Below, piece by piece: positions 1 through 8,128 of a DNA stretch of 64,000 nucleotides (the stretch's first letter is position 1; each line of letters starts with the position of its first letter). The stretch is taken from NCBI GenBank assembly GCA_003428585.1, contig QVQC01000026.1, positions 62,001 through 126,000 of the forward strand, in the 5' to 3' direction. The notes below the pieces were generated by a model. It saw only the letters and a program-made list of their open reading frames with translations. It was not told the DNA's origin and did not search any database. The position numbers were made by a program, and so were the translations under genes. The DNA comes from Nioella halotolerans. Its GTDB lineage: Bacteria > Pseudomonadota > Alphaproteobacteria > Rhodobacterales > Rhodobacteraceae.

Positions 1-11
1 GGGCAGACGTG

Positions 12-986
12 ATGCGTGCGGAAACCCTCCTCAACCTTTCTCTCCCCGCCCTCTTGCTTGCCACCGCGCTGATCGCGCACTGGCTGGATGAACCCTATAT
101 CATCACGCTGGCCACCCGCGCCGCGATCCTTGCGCTCGCCGCCGTGGGGCTGAACCTTGCGCTTGGCCTGGGCGGGCTGGTCAGCCTCGGGCACGCCGCG
201 TTCTTCGGGATCGGCGGCTATGCGATGGGTATTCTCGCCTTTCACGCGCAGACCTTCACGCCGCTTTGGGGCTTGATCGAGGGTACCAAGTCGATGCCGG
301 TGATCTGGCTGGTGGCGGTCGTGGCGGCGGCGCTGGCGGCGCTCGTCATCGGGGCGCTGTCCTTGCGCACGTCCGGGGTCTATTTCATCATGATCACGCT
401 CGCCTTCGGGCAGATGCTGTTCTACTTCGCCATCTCCTGGCCCACATATGGCGGCGAGGATGGCCTCTCGATCTACTTGCGCAACGATTTTCCGGGTGTG
501 AACACGCTGCTGCCGCTTAACTACTTCCTGATCTGTTTCTCGCTTCTGGCTGTTGTGCTGGTGCTCTTCGACCGGCTGGCGAAGTCGCCATTCGGCCTTG
601 CCCTGCAGGCCGCGCGGCAGACCCCCGCGCGGGCGGAGGCGGTGGGGCTGACGCCCTACCGGCTGCGCCTCGTGGCCTTCGTGATCTCGGGCGCGATCAC
701 CGGGCTCGCGGGGGCGCTTTTCGCCGATCTCAACCGCTTCGTCAGCCCCAACATGCTCAGCTGGCACATGTCGGGCGAACTGATCATCCTGATCGTTCTG
801 GGCGGCCTCGCGCGGCTTTCCGGGCCGGTGGCCGGAGCGATGCTGTTCATCACGCTGGAATATTTCCTGGAGGGGTTATCGACCTACTGGCATGTCTACC
901 TTGGCGCGATCCTTCTGGGCGTGGTGCTGTTCGCGCGCGGCGGGCTGATCGGCCTTGTCGCCGGGCGGGAGGTGGCGCATGACTGA
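12..986 (+). CDS. livM: Branched-chain amino acid-type ABC transporter permease LivM
   Basis: This 324-residue inner-membrane protein is the second permease of a hydrophobic-amino-acid (HAAT) ABC importer. Many hydrophobic segments are visible, and the stretch GLGGLVSLGHAAFFGIGGYA is characteristic of the LivM/LivH permease family. I start at the ATG at 12: the bases TGATG at 10-14 suggest translational coupling to an upstream gene, probably livH, outside the window. The stop overlaps the start of livG by 8 bases. The substrate cannot be fixed from the permease. The thioesterase and RidA genes downstream make an aromatic or branched-chain carboxylate as plausible as leucine/isoleucine/valine (inference). 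Confidence 0.9.
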   Translation: MRAETLLNLSLPALLLATALIAHWLDEPYIITLATRAAILALAAVGLNLALGLGGLVSLGHAAFFGIGGYAMGILAFHAQTFTPLWGLIEGTKSMPVIWLVAVVAAALAALVIGALSLRTSGVYFIMITLAFGQMLFYFAISWPTYGGEDGLSIYLRNDFPGVNTLLPLNYFLICFSLLAVVLVLFDRLAKSPFGLALQAARQTPARAEAVGLTPYRLRLVAFVISGAITGLAGALFADLNRFVSPNMLSWHMSGELIILIVLGGLARLSGPVAGAMLFITLEYFLEGLSTYWHVYLGAILLGVVLFARGGLIGLVAGREVAHD

Positions 987-1734
987 GGTGCTGCTGGAAA
1001 CGCGCGCGATCTGCAAGCGCTTCGGCGCCTTGCAGGCGTCGAAGGAGGTCAGCCTCAGCCTGCGCGCCGGCGAGATCCACGCCCTGATCGGCCCCAACGG
1101 GGCGGGCAAGTCGACCCTGATCGCGCAGATCTCGGGCGCGCTTGCCCCCGATAGCGGGTCGGTGATCTTCGAAGGCCGCGATATCACGCGATTGCCCACC
1201 CCGGCCCGCGCGAAGGCCGGGCTGGCGCGGACCTTCCAGATCTCGGCCCTCGCGATGGAGTTCACGGTGCTGCAGAACGTGGTGCTGGGCACGCTCGGTG
1301 CGCGGGGCGGCGTCTACCGATTCTTTGGCAACGTGATGCGCGACAAGGCGCTGCTGGACCGGGCCGAGGACGCGCTGGACCAAGTGGGCCTGTCGGAGTT
1401 CCGCAATTTCGTCACCGCCGAATTGTCTCATGGGCAGCGTCGCCAGCTGGAGGTTGCCGTGGCCCTGTCGCTGCAACCAAGGGTCTTCGTGATGGACGAA
1501 CCGATGGCCGGGCTGGGCGCGGAGGGCTCGCACCGTCTGACCGGGTTTCTCGACGGCTTGCGGCAACGCGCGCCGATCCTGCTGGTGGAACATGACATGG
1601 ACGCGGTGTTCGCGCTTGCCGACCGGATCAGCGTGCTGGTCTATGGCGAGGTCATCGCCACCGGCACCGCCGCCGAGATCCGCGCCAACCCGGAGGTGCG
1701 CGAGGCCTACCTTGGCGAGGAGGACGCGGCATGA
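979..1734 (+). CDS. livG: ABC transporter ATP-binding protein LivG
   Basis: This is a 251-residue cytoplasmic ATPase subunit of the same HAAT importer. The Walker A motif GPNGAGKS, the family signature LSHGQRRQLEVAVAL and the Walker B motif VFVMDEPMAGLG are all present, as is the LivG-typical LARTFQI segment after the Walker A region. The ATG at 979 overlaps the livM stop (984-986). An upstream in-frame start at 955 would lie inside livM and is not needed. The gene ends in an ATGA overlap with livF, so the three transporter genes are one translation-coupled operon. LivG pairs with LivF to energise the LivHM permeases. Confidence 0.92.
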   Translation: MTEVLLETRAICKRFGALQASKEVSLSLRAGEIHALIGPNGAGKSTLIAQISGALAPDSGSVIFEGRDITRLPTPARAKAGLARTFQISALAMEFTVLQNVVLGTLGARGGVYRFFGNVMRDKALLDRAEDALDQVGLSEFRNFVTAELSHGQRRQLEVAVALSLQPRVFVMDEPMAGLGAEGSHRLTGFLDGLRQRAPILLVEHDMDAVFALADRISVLVYGEVIATGTAAEIRANPEVREAYLGEEDAA

Positions 1735-2420
1735 GCCTTCTGAAACTCGCCCATGTCTCCGCCTTCTACGGGCCCAGCCAGGCGCTTTTCGACGTGCATC
1801 TCGACATCGCGGAGGGCGAGGTGCTGGCGCTGATGGGGCGCAACGGGATGGGCAAGTCGACCACCGTCAAGGTGATCTGCCGCCTTTTGCGCAATCGCGG
1901 CGGCTCGGTCGTGTTCGACGGGCGTGATCTGGGGCCGGTGCCGGCGCACAAGGCGGCGCGCGCCGGGATCGGGCTGGTGCCGGAGGGGCGGCGCTGCTTT
2001 GCGCCGCTGACGGTGCACGAAAACCTGATCGCCGCAGCCCGGCCCGGTCGCTGGACGCTGGCCCGCGTGGTCGAGCTGTTCCCCCGGCTGGGCGAGCGGC
2101 AGGGGCAGGTTGCCGCGTCCCTGTCGGGCGGCGAGCAGCAGATGCTGGCTATCGGCCGGGCGCTGATGACCAACCCGAAGCTCCTGATCCTCGACGAGGC
2201 CACGGAAGGCCTCGCCCCGGTGATCCGGCGGGAAATCTGGGCCGCGGTCCGGGCGGTGAAGGGCGAAACCGGCCTGTCTATCCTCGTCATCGACAAGTCG
2301 CTGAAGGAACTGGGCACGGTCGCCGATCGCGGCGTGATCATCGAAAAGGGCGTCACCGTCTGGTCGGGGGCGTTCGACACGCTCGACCGCGAAACGACCG
2401 ACCGTTTCCTGGGGGTGTGA
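1731..2420 (+). CDS. livF: ABC transporter ATP-binding protein LivF
   Basis: This 229-residue second ATPase of the HAAT importer carries Walker A (GRNGMGKST), signature (LSGGEQQMLAIGRAL) and Walker B (LLILDEATEGLAP). Its length is normal for LivF, which is shorter than LivG. The start codon shares ATGA with the livG stop. Three bases separate its stop from the following thioesterase gene, so the operon evidently continues into metabolic genes. That suggests that the imported compound is processed as a CoA thioester (inference). Confidence 0.92.
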   Translation: MSLLKLAHVSAFYGPSQALFDVHLDIAEGEVLALMGRNGMGKSTTVKVICRLLRNRGGSVVFDGRDLGPVPAHKAARAGIGLVPEGRRCFAPLTVHENLIAAARPGRWTLARVVELFPRLGERQGQVAASLSGGEQQMLAIGRALMTNPKLLILDEATEGLAPVIRREIWAAVRAVKGETGLSILVIDKSLKELGTVADRGVIIEKGVTVWSGAFDTLDRETTDRFLGV

Positions 2421-2423
2421 GGG

Positions 2424-2840
2424 ATGGCGTTCGAGTTTTCCCAGAAGGTTTTGTTCAAGCATTGCGACCCGGCCGGCATCGTCTTCTACCCGCGCTATTT
2501 CGAGATGCTGAACGATTGCGTCGAGGCGTTCTTCGACGAGGTGCTGGACATGCCGTTCGAGACGCTGCACGCCACCGGCGGCGTGCCCACCGCCGAGATC
2601 ACGACGCGCTTCCACCGGCCAAGCCGCCATGGCGACCGGCTGCTCATCACGCTGTGCGTCACCCGTGTCGGGCGCAGCTCGGCGGGGCTGTCCTTCGTGG
2701 CGACCGCCGGGGCGGAAACCCGGCTGACCGCGCGCTCCACCCTCGTGCTGGTGGCGGCCGATGGCCGGTCGCGGCCGTGGCCGGAGGCAGTCAAACAGAA
2801 ACTTCTGGATCGAGAGGAGGCCCGGAGCCATGCGACATAA
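2424..2840 (+). CDS. Acyl-CoA thioesterase, 4-hydroxybenzoyl-CoA thioesterase type
   Basis: This 138-residue hotdog-fold protein probably hydrolyses an acyl- or aryl-CoA thioester. The N-terminal HCDPAGIVFYPRY segment matches the active-site motif of the 4-hydroxybenzoyl-CoA thioesterase family, in which the Asp of CDPAG is the catalytic residue. The gene follows livF by three bases and its 3' end overlaps the RidA gene by 11 bases, so it is part of the same transcript. Thioesterases of this kind often accompany benzoate or phenylacetate CoA pathways, where they recover CoA from dead-end thioesters. That assignment here is inference from the neighbours; the true substrate is not visible. Confidence 0.85.
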   Translation: MAFEFSQKVLFKHCDPAGIVFYPRYFEMLNDCVEAFFDEVLDMPFETLHATGGVPTAEITTRFHRPSRHGDRLLITLCVTRVGRSSAGLSFVATAGAETRLTARSTLVLVAADGRSRPWPEAVKQKLLDREEARSHAT

Positions 2841-3228
2841 ACCGATACAGCCCGAAGGTTGGCCCACCCCCAAGGGCTACGCCAACGGCATCCTCGCCGC
2901 CAATGGCACGCTTTACGTCGGCGGGCAGATCGGCTGGGACAGCACCGGCAGCTTCGCGCCCGGCGGCTTCCTCGGCCAGATGGAACAGGCCCTGAAAAAC
3001 ATCCGCGCCGTGGTCGAGGCGGCGGGCGGCGGGCCCGAGGATATCGTGCGCCTGACATGGTACGTGACCGACAAGGCGGAATATCTGGCCCATCAACGCG
3101 AGGTCGGGCAGGCCTATCGCCGGGTTCTGGGAAAGCATTTCCCGGCCATGGCGATGGTCGTGGTCGCCGGGCTGGTCGAGGATGAGGCGGTCGTGGAGAT
3201 CGAGGCCGAGGCGGTGATCACCACTTGA
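2830..3228 (+). CDS. RidA family protein
   Basis: This 132-residue RidA/YjgF-fold protein has the NGILAANGTLYVGGQIGWD N-terminal strand pattern and the family's PxxMAMVVV-like ending. RidA proteins deaminate reactive enamine/imine intermediates, but clades that sit in aromatic catabolic operons have diverged roles. I use the ATG at 2830, inside the end of the thioesterase gene; the in-frame ATG at 2761 would overlap that gene by 80 bases and adds a non-family arginine-rich leader. The coupling to the thioesterase and the liv genes suggests a shared catabolic route. The specific reaction is unknown. Confidence 0.85.
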   Translation: MRHKPIQPEGWPTPKGYANGILAANGTLYVGGQIGWDSTGSFAPGGFLGQMEQALKNIRAVVEAAGGGPEDIVRLTWYVTDKAEYLAHQREVGQAYRRVLGKHFPAMAMVVVAGLVEDEAVVEIEAEAVITT

Positions 3229-3252
3229 TCGCAGGGCGCAAGGCGGGCTTGC

Positions 3253-4167
3253 ATGGGGGCCATGCGGATCCTGAGCTTCAACATCCAGAACCTGCGGCTG
3301 CGCAGGTCCGGCGGCGCGCCGCGCCTCGACGGGGCGCGCGACCGGGACGAGGCGGAAGAATCGCCGGCGCTCGACCCCGCCGACCGGCGCCTTGCCGCGG
3401 CGCTTCTGGCGCGGGCCGCGGCCGACCTGGTGATCCTGCAGGAGGTCTTCGATACCGCGACGCTGGACTGGTTCAATACCCACCACCTGGCGCGCGCGGG
3501 GCTGGCGCCCTACCCGTTCGCGCACTGCCCGCCGGGCAATGACGGGCGCGGGCTGGGCCTTGCGGTGCTGGCACGCCGGGCGCTGCGGCTGACCAGCCAC
3601 GCGCGGCTCACGGCACGCGACCTCGGGCTTGAGGCGCCGGACCCGGACCTGCCGGTGTTTCGCCGCGATTGCCTGATGGTGGAGACCGGCGCGCTGACCG
3701 TTTTCGGCTGCCATTTCAAGGCCCCCTACCCCGATCCGGCCACAGCGTGGGCGGTGCGGCGGCGCGAGGCCGAAGCGGTGCGCCGCCTCGTGGAGCGTAC
3801 CTTTGCCGGTCAGGACGCGCCGCGCTGGCTGATCGCGGGCGACCTGAACGAACCGTGGGACGCCGACCCCGACCCGGCCATCGCCCCGCTGCTGGCCCCC
3901 TTCAGCATCGACCTGATGGCGCGCCTGCCCGAAGGCGACCGCTGGACCTTCCATGACCACCACGCCGGGCGCTACGCGCAGCCCGATGCGCTGCTGGCCT
4001 CGCCGGCGCTTGCCGCCAAGTGGCCCGATGCCGTGCCCAAGGTTCTGCGCACCGGGCTGGCCTTCGAGGCGACCCGGTACAAGGGCGAACACCTGCCCGG
4101 TGTCGGGCGCCACCGCCCGCACGCCTCCGACCATGCGGCCGTGATGATCGACCTGCCGTTGCGTTGA
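3253..4167 (+). CDS. Endonuclease/exonuclease/phosphatase family protein
   Basis: This 304-residue protein has the DNase I/EEP fold. Visible landmarks are the N-terminal ILSFNIQNL strand, VILQEVFD (metal-binding Glu), a GDLNEPWD motif (catalytic Asp/Asn) and a C-terminal SDHAAVMIDL (catalytic Asp-His). There is no clear signal peptide, so it is probably cytoplasmic. Family members cleave nucleic acids, phosphoinositides or other phosphodiesters, and nothing here separates these. It lies 24 bases after ridA and may share the transcript. ATG at 3262 is an alternative start three codons in. Confidence 0.8.
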   Translation: MGAMRILSFNIQNLRLRRSGGAPRLDGARDRDEAEESPALDPADRRLAAALLARAAADLVILQEVFDTATLDWFNTHHLARAGLAPYPFAHCPPGNDGRGLGLAVLARRALRLTSHARLTARDLGLEAPDPDLPVFRRDCLMVETGALTVFGCHFKAPYPDPATAWAVRRREAEAVRRLVERTFAGQDAPRWLIAGDLNEPWDADPDPAIAPLLAPFSIDLMARLPEGDRWTFHDHHAGRYAQPDALLASPALAAKWPDAVPKVLRTGLAFEATRYKGEHLPGVGRHRPHASDHAAVMIDLPLR

Positions 4168-4225
4168 ACGGGCAAAGGCCGGCATCCGGCACCTCTGTCA
4201 TGGCCATGTCACCTTAAATGTGGCA

Positions 4226-4251
4226 GGTTATGCTGCAGACGCAGCATAACC
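4226..4251. promoter_or_regulatory. Putative PhaR operator upstream of phaC
   Basis: A perfect 11-bp inverted repeat, GGTTATGCTGC / GCAGCATAACC, is separated by AGAC and ends 10 bases before the phaC start. Its core CTGC-N4-GCAG matches the TGC-rich CTGC-N3-4-GCAG recognition pattern known for PhaR, the PHA-responsive repressor of Paracoccus and Rhodobacter. Its position just ahead of the start codon fits repression of phaC when no polymer is present. It could also form an mRNA hairpin near the ribosome binding site. Confidence 0.6.
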
Positions 4252-4261
4252 GGAAAGCCCC

Positions 4262-5998
4262 ATGACCGATCAAACCGCCAAATCGCACCGCTATGATTCC
4301 GTCGACCGTGCAACGCGCGCCGCCATGGCGCGGCTGACCTCCGGTGTCTCGATGCATGCGGCAGCGTCAGCGTGGATGGATTGGGCGATGCACCTTGCGC
4401 GCGCACCGGGCCGGCAGGCGGAACTGGCCGAATCGGCCCGCGACACGGCGCTGCGCCTGATGATGGGGCCGTTCTTGCCCGAAGATGGCGGAAACGGACT
4501 CGGCTCCGCCGTCACGAAGCGGCCCGAGGATCACCGCTTCGATCACGCCGGCTGGGCCAAACCGCCGTTCAAATGGTGGATGCAGGGCTATCTTGCAACC
4601 GAACAATTCTGGGACGAGGCGGCGCGCGACATTCGCGGCATGCGGCCGGGATCGGGCGACCGGGTCGCCTTCATGGCGCGGCAGATGCTGGACACGCTCG
4701 CGCCCTCGAACGTCGCCGCGCTGAACCCCGAGGTGCTGGAACGCACCCGCGCGGAATACGGCACCAATTTCGTGAAGGGTGCGCGCAACTGGCTGGAGGA
4801 TGCCGCGCATGAAGTCACGGGCCGGCAAAGCCCCCATGCCAGCAAGTACAAGGTGGGAGAGAACATCGCCTGCACCGCGGGCAAGGTCGTCTACCGCAAC
4901 CGCCTGATGGAACTGATCCAGTACGCCCCCACGACAAAGACCGTCCATCCCGAGCCGATCCTGATCGTGCCCGCGTGGATCATGAAATACTACATCCTCG
5001 ATCTCAGCGAAACGAACTCCCTGATCCGTCACCTCGTGGATGCGGGGCACACGGTGTTCTGCATCTCGTGGACCAACCCGGACGCGTCCCTGCGCGATGT
5101 CAGCCTTGACGATTACCGGCGCGAGGGGGTGATGGCCGCGCTCGACACGGTCGCCGATATCGTGCCGGAACAGAAGATCCACGCCTGTGGCTATTGCCTC
5201 GGCGGCACCATGCTGTCGATCGCGGCGGCGACCATGGCGCGCGACGGGGATGACAGGTTGGCCTCGATCACGTTGCTGGCCGCGCAGACAGATTTCACCG
5301 AGGCCGGTGAATTGCTGATGTTCGTCGATCACAGCCAGGTCGCCTATCTCGAGGACATGATGTGGGACCAGGGCTATCTCGACCGCGACCAGATGGCCGG
5401 GGCCTTCCGCGCGCTGCGCGCCGAGGACCTGATCTGGCAACATGCCGTCAAACGCTACCTGCTGGCCGAGGACGACCCGGATTTCGATATCCTCGCGTGG
5501 AACGCCGACGCGACGCGGATGCCGGCGCGGATGCATTCGGATTACCTGCGGTCGCTGTTTCTGGAAAACCGGCTGACCTCCGGCCGCTTCGCGGTTGCGG
5601 GACGGGTGATCGCGCTCAAGGACATCACCGCGCCGATCTTCGTATTGGGGACAGAGGCCGACCACATCGCGCCATGGCGCTCGGTCTACAAGGTGACGCT
5701 GTTTACGGATAACGACCTGCGCTTCTGCCTGACCTCGGGCGGACATAACGGCGGCATTCTCAGCCCGCCGGGCAAGAAGCACCGGCATTACCGGATCGGC
5801 CACCGGACGGACGAAACGCAATACATGGACCCCGACACGTGGCTGGCCGAACACGACCCGCAGGAGGGATCGTGGTGGGATGCGTGGGGGGACTGGCTGG
5901 CCCAGCACAGCGGCGAAAAGACCGCACCGCCCGCGATGGGATCGGAGCAGAACAAACCGATTTGCGACGCGCCGGGACGTTACGTGTTCCAGCGGTGA
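4262..5998 (+). CDS. phaC: Poly(3-hydroxyalkanoate) synthase, class I-like
   Basis: This 578-residue enzyme polymerises (R)-3-hydroxyacyl-CoA into storage polyester at the granule surface. An N-terminal PHA-synthase domain is followed by an alpha/beta-hydrolase domain. The lipase-like box GYCLGG holds the nucleophile Cys312; Asp467 (in TEADH) and His495 (in SGGHNGG) complete the triad. The length fits class I (about 560-600). No phaP, phaR, phaZ or phaAB is adjacent: upstream lies the endonuclease-fold gene on the same strand, downstream a convergent acyl-CoA synthetase. It may therefore be a second, dispersed synthase copy. The palindrome at 4226-4251 suggests PhaR control. The specificity (short versus medium chain) is not readable here. 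Confidence 0.93.
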   Translation: MTDQTAKSHRYDSVDRATRAAMARLTSGVSMHAAASAWMDWAMHLARAPGRQAELAESARDTALRLMMGPFLPEDGGNGLGSAVTKRPEDHRFDHAGWAKPPFKWWMQGYLATEQFWDEAARDIRGMRPGSGDRVAFMARQMLDTLAPSNVAALNPEVLERTRAEYGTNFVKGARNWLEDAAHEVTGRQSPHASKYKVGENIACTAGKVVYRNRLMELIQYAPTTKTVHPEPILIVPAWIMKYYILDLSETNSLIRHLVDAGHTVFCISWTNPDASLRDVSLDDYRREGVMAALDTVADIVPEQKIHACGYCLGGTMLSIAAATMARDGDDRLASITLLAAQTDFTEAGELLMFVDHSQVAYLEDMMWDQGYLDRDQMAGAFRALRAEDLIWQHAVKRYLLAEDDPDFDILAWNADATRMPARMHSDYLRSLFLENRLTSGRFAVAGRVIALKDITAPIFVLGTEADHIAPWRSVYKVTLFTDNDLRFCLTSGGHNGGILSPPGKKHRHYRIGHRTDETQYMDPDTWLAEHDPQEGSWWDAWGDWLAQHSGEKTAPPAMGSEQNKPICDAPGRYVFQR

Positions 5999-6052
5999 GT
6001 CAGCGCGCGGCGGGTCCGGCGCCTTGCGCGGGGCCCGCCTGCCGCCGATGGA

Positions 6053-7945
6053 TCACGCCTGCGCCCACTGCCATGGACGGGTGAACTCGCCCAGCACGTC
6101 GCCCACGGCCTTGTCGGTGACCTCGCCCGTCTTGCGCAAATGCGCAACAAGGCCAAGTTTCTTGCTCTCGATCACGTCGACCACCTCGGCCGCCACCCCG
6201 GCTTCCTTCAGCGCGGCGTTGTAGACGCGGCTGATTGCCTTCTTGCGCAAAGCCGGCTTGAAGACCTTGCCGACCGCGGTCTTTGGCAACTCGTCAAGGA
6301 TCTCGAGATGCTTGGGCCGCGCGGCGCGTTCGTAGACGTGCTCCTCGCAATGGGCTGCAAGCTCCTTGACCGAGACCTCGGCCCCGTCGACCAATTCCAC
6401 ATAGGCGCAAGGCAGTTCGCCGGCGAAGGCATCGGGCTGGCCGATGGCGCCCGACATGGCCACCGCCGGGTGGCTGGCGAGCGCCTCCTCGATTTCGGCG
6501 GGGTCGATATTGTGGCCGCCGCGAATGATCAGGTCCTTGGCGCGTCCGGTGATCCACAGGTAACCATCGGTGTCGATGCGGCCCAGATCGCCGGTGCGCA
6601 GGAAGATATCTTCGGCGAACAGGTCAACGTTCTTGTCGCTCTCGGTATAGGTGGAGCCCTCGAAAACGCCGGGATTGTCGATGCAGATCTCGCCGACCTC
6701 GTCGGTCTCGCACTGCACGATCCCGTCCGGTGTCTGCTTGAGGATCTTCACCTCGGTATGCGGGAACGGCACCCCGACCGAGCCGATCTTCTTTTCGCCC
6801 TCCACCGGGTTGCAGGAGACAAGGCAGGTCGCCTCGGTCAGGCCATACCCCTCGACCAGCGTGACACCGGTGGCTTTCTCGAACCGGTTGAACAACTCGA
6901 CCGGCAGCGGCGAGGACCCGGAAAACGCCGTCTTCACACTCGAAACATCGGCATCGACCTTGCGCTGCATCATCGCGGAAATCGCCGTCGGGACGGTGAT
7001 GATGAACGTGATCTTCCAGCGGTCCACCAGTTTCCAGAAATTGTCGAACACGCCATCGCCCCGGTAGCCCTGCGGCGTCGGGAAGATCACGTGCGCGCCC
7101 GAGGCGACGGCCGCCATCAGGATGACGTGGCAGGCAAAGACGTGGAACAGCGGCAGCGGACACATGATATTGTCGGTCTCGTCAAAGAGCAGCGTGTGCC
7201 CGAGCCAGCCATTGTAGATCAGCCCCGAATACTTGTGCTGCGCCACCTTGGGCATGCCGGTGGTGCCGCCGGTATGGAAATAGGCGGCGACGCGATCCTG
7301 CTTCACATCCTCGAAAACGAGGTGGTCGGCGGGTTGCTTGGCGATCTCGGCGTTGAAATCGTGAATCCGGGCATTGTGGTGCACCTCCACCTTGGGGCGG
7401 ATCAGCGGCACGACCAGTTTCTTCAGCCCGGTGAGGTAGCGCAGCAGGTCCACCTCGACCACGTGCTTGACGTTCGGGGCATAGCCCACGGCCTCCGCCA
7501 CCTTTTGCGCCACGTCGGTTTTCGGAAAGCCCTTCAGCGTCACCACCACCTTGGCGTCGGTTTCGCGCAGGATGGCGCTGATCTGTTCGGGTTCCAGCAG
7601 CGGGTTGATCGGGTTGGCGATGCCCGCGACGCAACCGCCCAGTAGCGTCAGGATGGTTTCCGTGCAATTGGGCAGCACGTAGGCGACGGTATCGGTCTCG
7701 CCGATCCCGAGCGAGCGAAACAGGTTGGCGGTCTGCGTGACCTTGCCGTGCAACTCGCGCCAGGTGAGCGTTTCGGCCTTGTCGTCCGGCCCGGAGGTCA
7801 GTTGATAGGATACCGCGTTGTCACCCGGATGGCGGCTGGCCGTGCCGCTCAGCAACTCGTAAAGCGTGGTCGCCGGCTGGCTGTCTGGCCAGGGATTTTC
7901 CTGCTCGATCCGTTTGACATCCGCGAGATTCGCAAAGCGTGTCAT
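6053..7945 (-). CDS. Acyl-CoA synthetase (AMP-forming)
   Basis: This 630-residue ANL-superfamily ligase activates a carboxylic acid to its CoA thioester through an acyl-adenylate. The AMP-binding P-loop (HTGGTTGMPK), the EGYGLTEAT motif, the hinge region TGDLGRIDTDGYLWITGR and the C-terminal lysine context TAVGKVFKPALRK are all visible. No membrane segment is evident. The ATG at 7945 is preceded by a strong GGAGAGGAG site; upstream in-frame codons encode low-quality sequence. The gene converges with phaC and lies 183 bp downstream of an ABC exporter gene on the same strand. Substrate could be a medium/long fatty acid or a branched acid; the sequence alone does not decide. Confidence 0.88.
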   Translation of the reverse strand: MTRFANLADVKRIEQENPWPDSQPATTLYELLSGTASRHPGDNAVSYQLTSGPDDKAETLTWRELHGKVTQTANLFRSLGIGETDTVAYVLPNCTETILTLLGGCVAGIANPINPLLEPEQISAILRETDAKVVVTLKGFPKTDVAQKVAEAVGYAPNVKHVVEVDLLRYLTGLKKLVVPLIRPKVEVHHNARIHDFNAEIAKQPADHLVFEDVKQDRVAAYFHTGGTTGMPKVAQHKYSGLIYNGWLGHTLLFDETDNIMCPLPLFHVFACHVILMAAVASGAHVIFPTPQGYRGDGVFDNFWKLVDRWKITFIITVPTAISAMMQRKVDADVSSVKTAFSGSSPLPVELFNRFEKATGVTLVEGYGLTEATCLVSCNPVEGEKKIGSVGVPFPHTEVKILKQTPDGIVQCETDEVGEICIDNPGVFEGSTYTESDKNVDLFAEDIFLRTGDLGRIDTDGYLWITGRAKDLIIRGGHNIDPAEIEEALASHPAVAMSGAIGQPDAFAGELPCAYVELVDGAEVSVKELAAHCEEHVYERAARPKHLEILDELPKTAVGKVFKPALRKKAISRVYNAALKEAGVAAEVVDVIESKKLGLVAHLRKTGEVTDKAVGDVLGEFTRPWQWAQA

Positions 7946-8128
7946 CTCCTCTCCTCCCCTGGGCGATGCTGCCCGTCGCCAGTGGGCGGCGCGGACAATC
8001 GTTTGCCGGGGAGGATGCAGGCAAGCAGGGGGCGAAGGCAAGCGTAACGCAACGCAAAGCGGCGCGTCATTGCGCGCTTGCGAGGCGCCATTTTACCGAA
8101 AATCCGCCGTTCCGCCTGCGAAAGGCGC

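Noticed and set aside
6009..6039. GGCGGG/CCCGCC hairpin between phaC and the acyl-CoA synthetase
   Set aside because: It lacks a U-run on either strand and GC-rich DNA often forms such stems; not listed as a terminator.
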